From positions 113,009,001 to 113,073,000 of the forward strand of contig OX465598.1 of the NCBI GenBank assembly GCA_950022295.1: DNA of 64,000 nucleotides. The letters run 5' to 3'. The notes under the pieces were generated by a model that saw only the letters and a list, made by a program, of their open reading frames with translations, was not told where the DNA came from and did not search any database. This document shows positions 1 through 13,826 of this stretch, in pieces; positions within the stretch are counted from its first letter, which is position 1, and each line of letters starts with the position of its first letter. Origin of the DNA: Bromus sterilis (taxonomy: Eukaryota > Streptophyta > Magnoliopsida > Poales > Poaceae). The position numbers and the translations under genes are program-made.

Positions 1-310
1 TCATGCTAGGAAGAGGATGACACTGGAGTTGGGACAATTTTCTAGTTATTTCTCACACAATGCCATACCAACCTGAGGGGTTGGGGTTACATATTTATAG
101 GGGCTGCTAGCCAGCCAAGCATATGCTAGATGCTAGTCTAAGATGCTAACTGAAAGTCCAAGATGCTAGTCTAAGATGCTATCCTAACAGCCACAAGGAC
201 ACAAAGGACCATGTGTTGTGCAGAGAATCCTAACAGCTTAACAGCCACAAGGACACAAGGACCATGTGCTGCAGCCCCCCAAAGACTGGAGTACAAAGAC
301 TTATCCATCA
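1..310 (-). mobile_element. LTR of Copia-2 (cut by the window edge)
   Basis: This is the same LTR as the one at 26141-26473. Window base 1 matches LTR base 24, and both copies run exactly 310 bp from there to the terminal CCATCA, with scattered substitutions. The TG terminus lies outside the window. Because the bases after 310 are Copia-1 LTR sequence, this is the outer LTR of a Copia-2 copy nested in Copia-1, read on the minus strand. Its right flank starts GGCAC; the other copy is preceded by GGCAT. That fits a 5-bp target duplication with one mismatch. Confidence 0.85.
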
Positions 311-626
311 GGCACGACATCGAGATTTGTTAACGAGGTTCACCGAACATCGGCTACATCCCCGGGGCCTGACTATGGGCGCTCCTCCCCATGACACCGC
401 TACAATACCGCACTCCGGTCATCCGGGCGCCGACACACACCGCCGGCTCCTCCTGCGTGCCTGTGCTATTATTTCGGCATAGGTTACAACCGTGGGGTGC
501 CCCTCATTATATGAGAGCCCAAGGATACAACGTGTCCGACTCAAACACTACACGTATCCTACCCACACTACAACTCCAAGTCCAATGTCACCCAACTCGT
601 ACACTATATTCGACACAAACTCAACA
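311..626 (-). mobile_element. Copia-1 LTR, right-hand part
   Basis: This matches the Copia-1 LTR at 24262-24635 from the point where Copia-2 inserted to the terminal CTCAACA. It continues the LTR whose other part is seen at 26079-26140 in the second copy of this nest. It contains no gene; short reading frames here are fortuitous. Confidence 0.8.
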
Positions 627-639
627 ACGTGGCCTGGCT
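627..639. repeat. 13-bp direct repeat at the Copia-1 border (right side)
   Basis: The 13 bases just outside the LTR end (ACGTGGCCTGGCT) are identical to the 13 bases just left of the Copia-1 LTR starts at 23864-23876 and 34598-34610. A normal Copia target duplication is 4-6 bp, so this is long for one. It may be a target duplication extended by chance or a recombination trace. Confidence 0.7.
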
Positions 640-1892
640 TATTTGTTTCGTGTGCCAGACCGACGTTCTAAGCCCATGCGTGTCTGCTTTTCGGCAGACC
701 ACCAAAGAAAATCAAGAAAATCAAATATGGGAAGGTGGTGACAGTCGTGGCACCCCGAGCTGGATTCTATCTATCAGGGAAGCGCACGCTCATTAGCTTC
801 TCCCTTGTTGGGTCATTGCAGCAGACGAGCCGTGTATTAAAAATAAAGGTCCCAGGCTCTAAACGAGCTCTCTTTTATCAATGTATTTTAAGTATAGAGT
901 TTCATTCAGTTTTGGTCGCCTAGAAGGAGTTTAAGATATATTGAACTGAAACCAAGTCGATATAATCTAATTTCTACTATAAATCCCGTTGGGCTACCAG
1001 CATACCTGGAGCACTTGCGATCTGTGATGAATCTGGTTCGCTGCTTAGTACCTTCTTTGTACTTTTCACCTCGCTGGTAAACATCTGGGCGTTGGTTTTC
1101 CTGCACGCTACCTCTTTACTTTACAGCAAATGACTATTGGGCCACCCTTGCGCGCTGGTCCAGGTTGCAGTGACAGCGTGTGTGCTTGTTTCTGTTCCGA
1201 GGGGGAAGGAAGGTGTACGCAGCGTCCATCGTGGGGTGGCTGGGTTCTTTTTACCGTCTTTGGTTCCACCCAGCTGCGTCCCCTCTACTTAAGGCGCTGA
1301 GGCCCCATATGTCAGTCTATTAGTTACTTGCGCGCTGCTGCGTTTTGGTTCCTGGTGTCCTTGCCATCTTTTATTTGTGGGGTAATAAAGATGTCTCACT
1401 CTTAGTCTGTTCTTACACGGAGTTGGTTTGACATGTTCTACTGCAGGTGGCCCCTTCTGGTGGTTGGTCCCATCTGTCGGTGGGCTCCCTTTTCCCTCTA
1501 ACATACATAGGAAATGCATTAAGTAACTAATTCATCTTCATTAAAGTTGTTTTTTGCTTCAATTTTAAACATAGCCTTCTAGAGCAGATGATTTTAGATA
1601 GATCTAACAAGAGGTCTGCAATTGCATTGTCAAAAACTGGCATAGGCTATTTGAATGGTGTTTCTAATGTGCAGTTTTTGTTTGGAGAGAACTAGGCTCT
1701 AACAAATTCTGTGCTTACATGTTGTTTCTTATGTACAACGACAACAAGTTCATGTTCAAACGCCAGCAACAGCCAGGGCGCCAAATAGAAGAAGAAGAGG
1801 TTGGGCTCATGTATTTGTCAAGCAAATTCTGAATGACGAAGTTGTCTTTCCTCTTGGACAGTTGAATTAATTACGTGCACATGATTTTCCAG
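640..1892. other. Spacer right of Copia-1, no recognisable gene
   Basis: Unique-looking DNA. Around 1260-1500 it has GC-richer, 5'UTR-like composition. Around 1745-1850 there is a short gene-like purine-rich stretch that I cannot assign. Reading frames are below 80 codons and show no family motif. Confidence 0.5.
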
Positions 1893-1962
1893 GTTAATCA
1901 GAAGATGATGAAATCTGCACTCATCAAAGATTTATACTTTGAAATGGACCGCCTCAAACAAG
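1893..1962 (+). pseudogene. Kinesin-5 motor gene, single exon fragment
   Basis: A 70-nt exon is bordered by a pyrimidine-containing AG acceptor (TTTTCCAG) and a GTATGC donor. Read from its first base it gives VNQKMMKSALIKDLYFEMD followed by RLKQ plus one base. This matches the region just after the motor domain of plant kinesin-5 (BimC/KRP125-type) proteins, where the family reads NKPEVNQKMMK, then IKDLYxEIDRLKQE. The codon phase (0 in, 1 out) agrees with that family. Kinesin-5 is a plus-end microtubule motor used in spindle and phragmoplast assembly. No neighbouring kinesin exons are visible, so this looks like a captured or stranded exon, not a working gene. The assignment is from memory of the conserved block. 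Confidence 0.7.
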
Positions 1963-4900
1963 GTATGCCTTTACCTTACAAATGTGCCAGAATATATGTC
2001 ATTATAAACTTCATGAAAACACGATGCAATGCAACCCATCTCTTTTTTGATTCATCTGCTGATTGTAAGCTTATTTTCTGAAACATAATTATAATCATGC
2101 CTTGTGGAACGCTTCATACTACAGAGGGGTCACTGGCAGATTTAAGGGTGGCCAGTATTGGAGCTTTTCTTGCCTATCAGTAACCTCATTTAGGTTTACT
2201 AGTCGCCAACCCATGCATTCGCACGGACTAGTATGATTTTGCAAAACATATTTTTTTTGCATATATCAACAGCTTTTTTTTTCCTTTTTTTTTCTATGCA
2301 TGAATGATTTACATGAGATTGTAAACTTGTAAGCTAAGTTATATCTTACATTCAGTTTTCCACTTAAATGGGTTAAATATATGTAGGTGTGCATGACCAC
2401 TTATGTGACTCTGTATCTTTTGTGTGGGATGGGTATGAAATATATGCATCTATATTCAGGAAAATTTCTACATCATAGTTAGAACATGGATAAAATGGTT
2501 AGTCCCACTTCCATGTGTGAAATAAAAAATATTTTTAAAACCTCCGGCTGTGCTTAGTACTAACTTTTGGGATTAAATAATCTAGGGGTAATAAAACCAG
2601 AGTTACTTTATGGGGAAAGTTTGCTTATTGTTTAACCGATGATAATCTAGTCTGAACCATTTTTCTGTTTTTAGTTTTCCCGCATAGATATCATAGTCAT
2701 ATACATCTATAATAAAATCTTGTTTATTCCCAAATAAAGTTTATAGCTTCTGTTTCGTACATTCTGTTTCATAGGTATCAAATTTATGGCTACAGAATGT
2801 TGCTTCTGCAACTACTGATTATAAAACTTATCCAGCTAAAACTGTCTAGTTGTTGCTTATGAAAATAGTTGTATACAACATTTTTTAGTGTCCATGACAA
2901 ATCCTACCCAGAAATAAAATGGTCAGCACAAATATTTTTCATTTATCTTCTGTGTCGTCATTCCTGAATCAACCCCGTTAACATGTTAAACTGGTGTACA
3001 AAATAGAGATTTTTCAGTATTATGTGCCATGCTATCCCTCAACAATCAGGGTGAAGAACTATTATAACTTGTAATAGGAGCGGTATGGGTACTTATTTTT
3101 ATCGCTCACTAAAATCTGTATAAGCATCATATCGGATGGTTAACTGAATAGAAAATTTAGAAGGTTGTTATCTTTTATGCAAAAGATAGAACAATTCATG
3201 ACTCTAGGAAGAAAAACAAAGGAACTCATTACGTCAATGGCATTCTTGTATGTCAGTTTACTATTCCGGAAATAGAAATTACCTTTCTCATTTTCATAAA
3301 CTCAGTAAGCTAGAAGTGAACTTTCTTAAAAGGAAGCTTCTCTACCCTGCTGTAGGCAATGATGTTAACTATTGAGAGAGGAAAATTTTGAGAGTGATTC
3401 CCCACACCGAATCTACTTAATCTTAGACCGGCCATCCTCACACTCCTTCTAGCCTTTGTACCACACGGCCTGGAGACATGGATTGACACCATAAACATAC
3501 ATTTGAGTGCCTTATGAGATAACTGACGACTAAACAACCACGTGCAGCTCGATCGTCTATCCAAGTCAACATCTAGAAACAGTCAGAACAATCCCGGTAC
3601 CAAAGCAATTATACAGGTTACAAACCCAAGACTAAAAATATTGTAATATACAGGTTACCAAGAACTTGAGAAGAGATATACTTTGAATAGAAGAACGAAC
3701 CTGACCAAACCATGAACTATTTAGGAGTAGAACGTTAGAAGAAATCAGACTGAAGTATAATAGGACAAAACCATACTGATATAGTTGCTTGCTCTTGACA
3801 GTCCCTTCAAAATAGTCAATTTAGTAATCATTCAAGTATATTTGGTGAGAAACAAAACAAAAATGGGAACATTACTTTGTCAATCATATACGTGCTGCAA
3901 GAAATAGTAATAACTTGGATCCAGAGAGCCAGGACTTACGTGCACCAGTTTTGTAGCACAAAACATGAGAGATGAGGGTCGACTTTGCTTATATTCATAA
4001 GAAAAGAAAGGAAGGTAAATTAACTATTTAATCTGCACACATTGCAACGGCTATTGTTACTTAATGAGTGTACATTAATCTATATGATGCATTTGCAGCC
4101 ATAAGAATCTACCTATAGCATATATATAACATGTAGAAAAATATATTCTGCATACATTCAGTTGTTAATAATGCATACATGTTATAGAATTTAAAATATG
4201 TCGTGTCGTCCAATTTTTATGCTTCGACATGTATCCATTTGTTTTGAAAAGAGTCCAACAGCATAGATACATTTTTTTTCTTACGTGCATGTCTCTTTTT
4301 ATTGATTGTTTAATTACTTTGCCTTACTCTTTCAGGTGCTAGAGACTCTTAAGAAAAAATCAATAAAATCGTATCGGCCCTCAAGGAAGGGTTGAAGTGT
4401 CGAGGAGCAACAGGCATGTAAATCTGACTGCAATTCACGTATGTCTCTTCCTATTTATCTGTTGTTCAACAGTTGTGGCTCCCAGCCAGGCTTCGGTCTC
4501 ATCCTATTAATCATGTGATCTTAGAAAAGCATGTTAGTTTTTGTCTAGTGTGTGATCATATTAAGCCTCCAGGAGGACAATATCGTGTACCTTGTGCTTG
4601 TGCTCCTACTGATATTGTCAGAACTTTGTTAATTGAGTGTTGGTGGAAACTCAGTACTGCTAAAATTTCAGATAATAAAATGTTTCAGACCATTAGGAAG
4701 TTCACTAACCTATTAGGATGCATAGCTGAAATGTGTGCACACTTTTGGTTGTTGTGGAGTTAATTGTAGTTTTTTGATACTATAGATATCAAAACAATAG
4801 CTTTGATCCAGAAATACTATTTAAATTTTCACTTTCTATAAAAAATTTCTACTGTAAATCAGTTTCATGGCTGCCTTTCGTGTGGGTATGTACAAGCTGT

Positions 4901-5616
4901 TTTTATTCCCAATTTTTTGTTTTTATGTGCATAGCAGGCCCGAAACAAATTTCTTAAAAACCTCACTATCATCCAACGTGAGTTTTTTCTGATCCTTATT
5001 CCTAAGCTCCCTCCTCTCTGCCCATTTGAGTGACTTGTGTGATGCTCTGTGCTTTTCGAAGTAATGATGTTTCTTCTAGCTCGAATCTTTTCTCTTATTT
5101 CATGCCTTCCTTTTGACTTTATTTTTGCTTGCTGAATGACAAGTAACAATTCTAAAACTTTTTAATTCATCATTACAATTGCTTATTGTTTATCTTGAGT
5201 ATATGAGTCCGTGTCAGTTTGCTTATTGTTTATCAGAGGTTTATCTGTTTTAAATACATTCTCATCATGGATGTGTAACCCAGGGATCCAAGGCGTGCGG
5301 TGTGGAGGTACTGCTCGCTGGTCTCGTCGTGTAGGCCATGAGCGGCAGCGGCACTAGCTCGGGGAGCACGTACCAGCGGCGGCCGCAAAAGGATCAGCGA
5401 TGGAGGCAATCTACTATCCCGCCTCTTATGATAAAGGCCCATCTTCCTGTTCGAGGTGATTCGAGGCCCCTCATCTTGTTCAGAACTTGTTATTTATGCA
5501 ACCTGTAGTATCAGTTTAGTGCAAGTATACTCAGTATTCCCTGGGTATTACCATTATCTGAATTTAGCCAGTAAGTTTAGGCCATCTGGCCTTCGTTAAG
5601 ATTCAGATAGTGTAAT
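1963..5616. other. AT-rich spacer, no gene assigned
   Basis: Mostly AT-rich. Near 2195-2240 a short imperfect palindrome around ACTAGT...ACTAGT resembles a small transposon end. An 84-codon minus-strand frame (3310-3564) and a 96-codon plus-strand frame (4473-4763) show no recognisable motif. A GC-rich island at 5280-5410 looks like a scrap of 5' gene sequence but gives no convincing product. The tandem array starts at about 5617. Confidence 0.5.
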
Positions 5617-7106
5617 TATGATGATGAGGCCGATGAACAAGATGTTGGCTATGAAGAGTAAGAGGAAGAAGATGAGGATAGAAATGATGATGAAGAAGAA
5701 GCGAACCATGAGGCATATCAAATTGGTGGTTCATTTTTTATATCTGGCGCAACAATGGACAGATCTCAACCACCCACAGGGGGTGTATCTTCTTTGATAA
5801 ACATTTGCAGAGCTTATAATGATGATCATTTTTAATCATTATTTTTCTAGTCTGTTAAGCGGATGATGATGAAGCTGCTATCTAATTGCAATGTTAACAC
5901 TTGTGCCATTTACTCATCAGCATGTCGTTCACATGACACTCCTATGGTTGATTTTCAAGATGAGGCGATGAAGAAGATGTTGGCTATGAAGAGTAGGAAG
6001 AAGAAGATGATGATGATGAAGAAAGGACCACGAGGCATTCCAAAGTGGTGGTGTCTCTTTCTTATCCGGTGCGGCGATGACCAAGGGGTGTCTCTTTCTT
6101 CGATAAACATTTGCAGAGCTTATAATAGTGAGCACTCCTACTAATTATTTTTCTAGGCTCTTAAGCGGATGATGATAAAGCTTCTATCTAATTGCAATGT
6201 TGAAACTTGTGCCCTTTACTCATCAGTACGCCGTTCACAGGACATTCCTATGGTTGATTCTGAAGAAGATGAGGCCGATGAAGAAGATGTTGACTATGAA
6301 GAGGAAGAGGAAGAAGATGATGATGATGAATTGAGGCATACCAAAGTTGTGGTTCATTTTTTATATCCGGTGCGACAATGACAAGGGCTCAACGAACACA
6401 AGGGGTGTCTCTTTCTTCGATAAACATTTGTCGATCTTATAATGGTGAGCATTTTTAATCATTATTTTTCTAGGCCGTTAAGCAGATGATGAAGAATCTG
6501 CTATCTAATTGCAATGTTAACACTTCTGCCATTTACTCATCAGCAGGCCATACACATGACACTCCTATGATTGAGTTTCAAGATGAGGCAAATGAAGAAG
6601 ATGTTGGCTATGAAGAGTAGGAAGAAGAGAATGATGATGATGAAGAAGGGGACCACGAAGCATACCAAAGTGGTGGTCAATTTTTTATATCCGGTGCGAC
6701 AATGACAAGGGCTCACCCACCCCCAGGGGTGTCTCTTCCTTCAATAAACATTTGCAGAGTTTATAATGGTAAACACTTTTAGTCATTATTTTTCTTGGCT
6801 CTTAAGCACATGATGATGAAGCTGCTATCTAATTGCAATGTCAAAACTTGTGCCCTGACTCATCAGCAGGCTGTTCACATGACACCCTATGGTTGATTTT
6901 GAAGAAGATGAGACCGATGAAGAAGATGTTGACTATGAACAGGAAGAGGAAGAAGATGATGATGTTGAATTGAGGCATACCAAAGTTGTGGTTCATTTTT
7001 TATATCCAGTGCGACAATGACAAGGGACCAACCACCCCCGGGGGTGATCTTTTTTCGATAAACATTTGCAGAGCTTATAATGGTGAGCATTCTTAATCTT
7101 TATTTT

Positions 7107-10100
7107 TCTAGGTTGTTAAGTGGATGATGATGAAGTTCCTATCGAATTGCAATGTTAACACTTGTGCCCTTTACTCATCAGCAGGCCATTCACATGACAC
7201 ATCTATGGTTTATTTGAAGAAGATGAGGCCGATGAAGAATATGGTTACTATAAAGAGGAAGAGGAAGAAGATGAGGACACACATTCAGATTGATCATTGA
7301 ATCTTGACATTGCTCATCTATAGTACCTAAATAGTTCACCCCCACTAACCTATTTTTGTTGACCTGCAAGCCAGCCACCTCAGCAATATACCACATCAAC
7401 ATCCAAAATGACAAGGGCTCAACCACTCCCAGGGGTGTCTCTTTCTTCGATAAACATTTTCGGAGCTTATAATGATGATCTTTTTTAATCATTATTTTTC
7501 TATGCTATTAAGCAGATGATGATGAAGCTGCTATCTAATTGCAACACTTTTTCCATTTACTCATTAGCATGCCGTTCACATGACACCCCTATGGTTGATT
7601 TTCAACATGAGGCTGATGAAGAAGATGCTGGCTATGAAGAGAGAGGAAGAAGAAGATGATGAAGAAGATTGGGAGCATGAGGCATAAAGTGGTGGTTCAA
7701 TTTTTATATCTGGTGTGACAATGACAAGGGCTCAACGAACCCAGAGGGTGTCTCTTTCTTCGATAAACATTTGTAGAGCTTATAATGGTGAGCATTTTTA
7801 ATCATTATTTTTCTAGGTTGTTAAGTGGATGACGATGAATCTGCCATCTAATTGCAATGTTAAGACTTCTGCCATTTACTCAAGAGTAGATCATTCACAT
7901 GACACTCCTATGGTTGATTTCAAGATGAGGCAAATGAAGAAGTTGTTGGCTATGAAGAGTCGGAAGAAGAAGATGATGATGATAAAGAAGGGGACCACGA
8001 GGCATACCAAAGTGGTGGTTAATTTTTTATATCCGGTGCGACAATGACAAGGGCTCACCCACCCCCAGGGGGTGTTTCTTCCTTCAATAAACATTTGCAG
8101 AGTTTATAATGGTAAACACTTAGTCATTATTTTTCTAGGCTCTTAAGCAGATGATGATGAAGTTGCTATCTAATTGCAATATTAAAACTTGTGCCCTGAC
8201 TCATCAGCAGGCTATTCACATGACACCCTATGGTTGATTTTGAAGAAGATGAGCCCGATGAAGAAGATGTTGACTATGAAGAGTAAGAGCAAGAAGATGA
8301 GGATGAAGATGATGATGAAGAAGGGAACCATGAGGCATACCGATGTGGTGGTTAATTTTTTATATCCGGTGCGGCAATGACAAGGGATCAACCACCCATA
8401 AGGGGGTATCTCTTTTTTTGATAAACATTTGCAGAGCTTATAATGGTAAGCATTTTTAATCATTATTTTTCTAGGCTGTTAAGCGGTTGATGATGAATCT
8501 GCTATCTAATTGCAATGTTAACGTTTCTTTCATTTACTCATCACCAGGCCATTCACATGATACTCCTATGGTTGAGTTTCAAGATGAGGCAAATGAAGAA
8601 GATGTTGGCTATGAAGAGTAGGAAGAAGAAGATGATGATGATGAAGAAGGGGACCACGAGGCATACCAAAGTGGTGGTCAATTTTTTATATCTGGTGCGA
8701 CAATGACTAGGGCTCACCCACCCCCAGGGGGTGTCTCTTCCTTCAATAAACATCTGCAGAATTTATAATGGTAAACACTTTTAGTCATTATTTTTCTAGG
8801 CTCTGAAGCAGATGATGATGAAGCTGCTATCTAATTGCAATGTTAAAACTTGTGCCCTGACTCATCAGCAGGCTGTTCACATGAGACCCTATGGTTGATC
8901 TTGAAAAAGATGAGCCCGATGAAGAAGATGTTGACTATGAATAGGAAGAGGAAGAAGAAGATGATGATGAATTGAGGCATACCAAAGTTGTGGTTCATTT
9001 TTTATATCCGGTGCGACAATGACAAAAGATCAACCACCCCCAGAGGGGGTCTCTTTTTTCGATAAACATTTGCAAAGATTATAATGGTGAGCATTCTTAA
9101 TCTTTATTTTTCTAGGTTGTTAAGTGGATGATGATGAAGTTCCTTTTGAATTGCTATGTTAACACTTGTGCCCTTTACTCATCAGCATGCCATTCACATA
9201 ACACATCTATGGTTTATTTGAAGAAGATGAGGCTAATGAAGAATATGTTGACTATGAAGAGGAGGAGAAAGAAGATGAGAACACACATTCAGATTGATCA
9301 TTGAATCTTGACATTGCTCATCTATAGTACTTAAATAATTCAGCCCGACTAACCTATTTCTATTGACATGTAACCAATCCACCTCAGCAATATACCACAT
9401 CAACATCCACAGTGACAAGGGCTCAACCACTCCCAGGGCTGTCTCTTTCTTCGATAAACATTTGCAGAGCTTATAATGATGATCTTTTTTAATCATTATT
9501 TTTCTAGGCTATTAAGAAGATGATGATAAAGCTGATATCTAATTGCAACACTTTTGCCATTTACTCATTAGCAGGCCGTTCACATGACACTCCTATGGTT
9601 GATTTTCAACATGAGGCTAATGAAGAAGATGCTAGCTATGAAGAGAGAGGAAGAAGATGAGGAAGAAGATGATGATGAAGAAGATTGGGACCATGAGGCA
9701 TACCAAAGTGGTGGTTCAATTTTTATATCCGGTGCGACAATGACAAGGGCTCAACGAACACAAGGGGTGTCTCTTTCTTCGATAAACATTTTTAGAGCTT
9801 ATAATGGTGAGCATTTTTAATCATTATTTTTCTAGGCTGTTAAGCGGATGGTGACAAATCTGCTATCTAATTGCAATGTTAACACTTCTGCCATTTACTC
9901 ATCAGCAGGCCATACACATGACACTCCTATGATTGAGTTTCAAGATGAGGCAAATGAAGAAGATGTTGGCTATGACGAGTAGGAATAAGAGAATGATGAT
10001 GATGAAGAAGGGGACCACGAGGCATACCAAAGTGGTGGTCAATTTTTTATATCCCGTGCGACAATGACAAGGGCTCACCCACCCCCAGGGGTGTCTCTTC

Positions 10101-13100
10101 CTTCAATAAACATTTGCAGAGTTTATAATGGTAAACACTTTTAGTCATTATTTTTCTAGGATCTTAAGCACATGATGATGAAGCTGCTATCTAATTGCAA
10201 TGTCAAAACTTGTGCCCTGACTCATCAGCAGGCTGTTCACATGACACCCTATGGTTGATTTTGAAGAAGATTAATCCGATGAAGATGTTGACTATGAACA
10301 GGAAGAGGAAGAAGATGATGATGTTGAATTGAGGCATACCAAAGTTTTGGTTCATTTTTTATATCCGGTGCGAAAATGACAAGAGATCAACCACCCCCTG
10401 GGGTGATCTTTTTTCGATAAACATTTGCAGAGCTTATATTGGTGAGCATTCTTAATCTTTATTTTTGTAGGTTGTTAAGTGGATGATGATGAAGTTCCTA
10501 TCGAATTGCAATGTTAACACTTGTGCCCTTTACTCATCCGCAGGCCATTCACATGACACATCTATGGTTTATTTGAAGAAGATGAGGCCGATGAAGAATA
10601 TGGTTACTATAAAGAGGAAGAGGAAGAAGATGAGGACACACATTCAGATTGATCATTGAATCTTGACATTGCTCATCTATAGTACCTAAATAGTTCACCC
10701 CCACTAACCTATTTTTGTTGACCTGCAAGCCATCCACCTCAGCAATATACCACATCAACATCCACAATGACAAGGGCTCAACCACCCCCAGGGGTGTCTC
10801 TTTCCTCAATAAACATTTGCAGAGCTTATAATGATGATATTTTTTAATCATTATTTTGCTAGGCTATTAAGTAGATGATGATGATGAAGTTGCTATCTAA
10901 TTGCAACACTTTTTCCATTCACTCATTAGCATGCCGTTCACATGACACTCCTATGGTTGATTTTCAACATGAGGCTGATGAAGAAGATGCTGGCTATGAA
11001 GATAGAGGAAGAAGAAGATGTTGAAGAAGATTGGGACCATCAGGCATAAAGTGGTGGTTCAATTTTTATATCTGGTGCGACAATGACAAGGGCTCAACGA
11101 ACCCAGAGGGTGTCTCTTTCTTCGATAAACATTTGTAGAGCTTATAATGGTGAGCATTTTAATCATTATTTTTCTAGGTTGTTAAGTGGATGATGATGAA
11201 TCTGCCATCTAATTGCAATGTTAAGACTTCTGCCATTTACTCAAAAGTAGGCCATTCACATGACACTCCTATGGTTGATTTCAAGATGAGGCAAATGAAG
11301 AAGTTGTTGGCTATGAAGAGTCGGAAGAAGAAGATGATGATGATAAAGAAGGGGACCACGAGGCATACCAAAGTGGTGGTTAATTTTTTATATCCGGTGC
11401 GACAATGACAAGGGCTCACCCACCCCCAGGAGGTGTTTCTTCCTTCAATAAACATTTGCAGAGTTTATAATGGTAAACACTTAGTCATTATTTTTCTAGG
11501 CTCTGAGGCAGATGATGATGAAGTTGCTATCTAATTGCAATATTAAAACTTGTGCCCTGACTCATCAGCAGGCTGTTCACATGACACCCTATGGTTGATT
11601 TTGAAGAAGATGAGCCCGATGAAGAAGATGTTGACTATGAAGAGTAAGAGAAAGAAGATGAGGATGAAGATGTTGATGAAGAAGAAGGAAAATATGAGGC
11701 ATACAGAAGTGGTGGTTCATTTTTTATATCCGGTGCGACAATGACAAGGGATCAACCACCCATAAGGGGGTATCTCTTTTTTTTGATAAACATTTGCAGA
11801 GCTTATAATGGTAAGAATTTTTAATCATTATTTTTCTAGGCTGTTAAGCGGTTGATGATGAATCTGCTATCTAATTGCAATGTTAACACTTCTGTCATTT
11901 ACTCATCAGCAGGCCATTCACATGATACTCCTATGGTTGAGTTTCAAGATGAGGCCAATCAAGAAGATGTTGGCTATGAAGAGTAGGAAGAAGAAGATGA
12001 TGATGATGAAGAAGGGGACCACGAGGCATACCAAAGTGGTGGTCTGTTTTTTATATCTGGTGCGACAATGACTAGGGCTCACCCACCCCCAGGGGGTGTC
12101 TCTTCCTTCAATAAACATCTGCAGAGTTTATAATGGTAAACACTTTTAGTCATCATTTTTCTAGGCTCTGAAGCAGATGATGATGAAGCTGCTATCTAAT
12201 TGCAATGTTAAAACTTGTGCCCTGACTCATCAGCAGGCTGTTCACATGACACCCTATGGTTGATCTTGAAGAAGATGAGCCCGATGAAGAAGATGTTGAC
12301 TATGAAGAGGAAGAGGAAGAATATGATGATGATGAATTGAGGATTACCAAAGTTGTGGTTCATTTTTTATATCCGGTGCGACAATGACAAGAGATCAACC
12401 ACCCCCAGGGGTTGTCTCTTTTTTCGATAAACATTTGCAAAGCTTATAATGGTGAGCATTCTTAATCTTTATTTTTCTAGGTTGTTAAGAGGATGATGAT
12501 GAAGTTCCTATTGAATTGCTATGTTAACACTTGTGCCCTTTACTCATCAGCATGCCATTCACATAACACATCTATGGTTTATTTGAAGAAGATGAGGCCG
12601 ATGAAGAATATGTTGACTATGAAGAGGAGGAGGAAGAAGATGAGGACACACATTCAGATTGATTATTGAATCTTGACATTGCTCATCTATAGTACTTAAA
12701 TACTTCAACCCCACTAACCTATTTCTATTGACATGTAAGCCATCCACCTCAGCAATATACCACATCAACATCCAAAGTGACAAGGGCTCCACCATTCCCA
12801 GGGCTGTCTCTTTCTTCGATAAACATTTGCAGAGCTTATAATGATGATCTTTTTTATTCATTTTTTTTCTAGGCTATTAAGAAGATGATGATAAAGCTGA
12901 TATCTAATTGCAACACTTTTGCCATTTACTCATTAGCATGCCGTTCACATGACACTCCTATGGTTGATTTTCAACATGAGGCTAATGAAGAAGATGCTAG
13001 CTATGAAGAGAGAGGAAGAAGATAATGATGAAGAAGATTGGAACCATGAGGCATACCAAAGTGGTGGTTAGATTTTTATATCCGGTGCGACAATGACAAG

Positions 13101-13826
13101 GGCTCAACGAACACAAGGGGTGTCTCTTTCTTCGATAAACATTTGTAGAGCTTATAATGGTGAGAATTTTTAATCATTATATTTCTAGGCTGTTAAGCGG
13201 ATGATGAAGAATCTGCTATCTAATTGCAATGTTAACACTTCTGCCATTTACTCATTAGCAGGCCATACACATGACACTCCTATGATTGAGTTTCAAGATG
13301 AGGCAAATGAAGAAGATGTTGGCTATGAAGAGTAGGAAGAAGAGAATGATGATAATGAAGAAGGGGACCACGAGGCATACCAAAGTGGTGGTCAATTTTT
13401 TATATCCTGTGTGACAATGACAAGGGCTCACCCACCCCCAGGGGTGTCTCTTCCTTCAATAAACATTTGCAGAGTTTATAATGGTAAACACTTTTAGTCA
13501 TTATTTTTCTAGGCTCTTAAGCACATGATGATGAAGCTGCCATCTAATTGCAATGTCAAAACTTGTGCCCTGACTCATCAGCAGGCTGTTCACATGACAC
13601 CCTATGGTTGATTTTGAAGAAGATGAGCCTGATGAAGAAGATGTTGACTATGAACAGGAAGAGGAAGAAGTAGATGATGATGAATTGAGGCATACCAAAG
13701 TTGTGGTTCATTTTTTATATCCGATGCGACAATGACAAGGGATCAACCACCCCCAGGGGGTGTCTCTTTTTTCGATAAACATTTGCGGAGCTTATAATGG
13801 TGAGCATTCTTAATCTTTATTTTTCT
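7107..13826 (+). repeat. Two copies of a 3.36 kb super-repeat in array 1
   Basis: 7107-10467 and 10468-13826 are each one hexamer (D-E-B-C-B-C, about 2.0 kb) followed by one tetramer (D-E-B-C, about 1.35 kb). Corresponding units are offset by 3.36 kb, for example 7812 and 11176, 8136 and 11497, 9111 and 12477, 9831 and 13187. The sequence at 6480-6780 also matches 9840-10140 and 13200-13500, so the register may extend left. From 12477 to 19239 five D-E-B-C tetramers follow at 1345-1361 bp. Types differ by splice-site-like bases: D ends ATGATC, E and C usually GTGAGC, B GTAAAC. Confidence 0.85.

Noticed and set aside
7190..7492. A 100-codon minus-strand frame recurring in D units (also 10549-10851, 12559-12861, 16617-16919, 19319-19624)
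   Set aside because: It is the reverse strand of the D unit and spans both the exon-like part and the inserted 130-bp segment. Conservation follows from recent amplification; other D units break it and there is no known motif.
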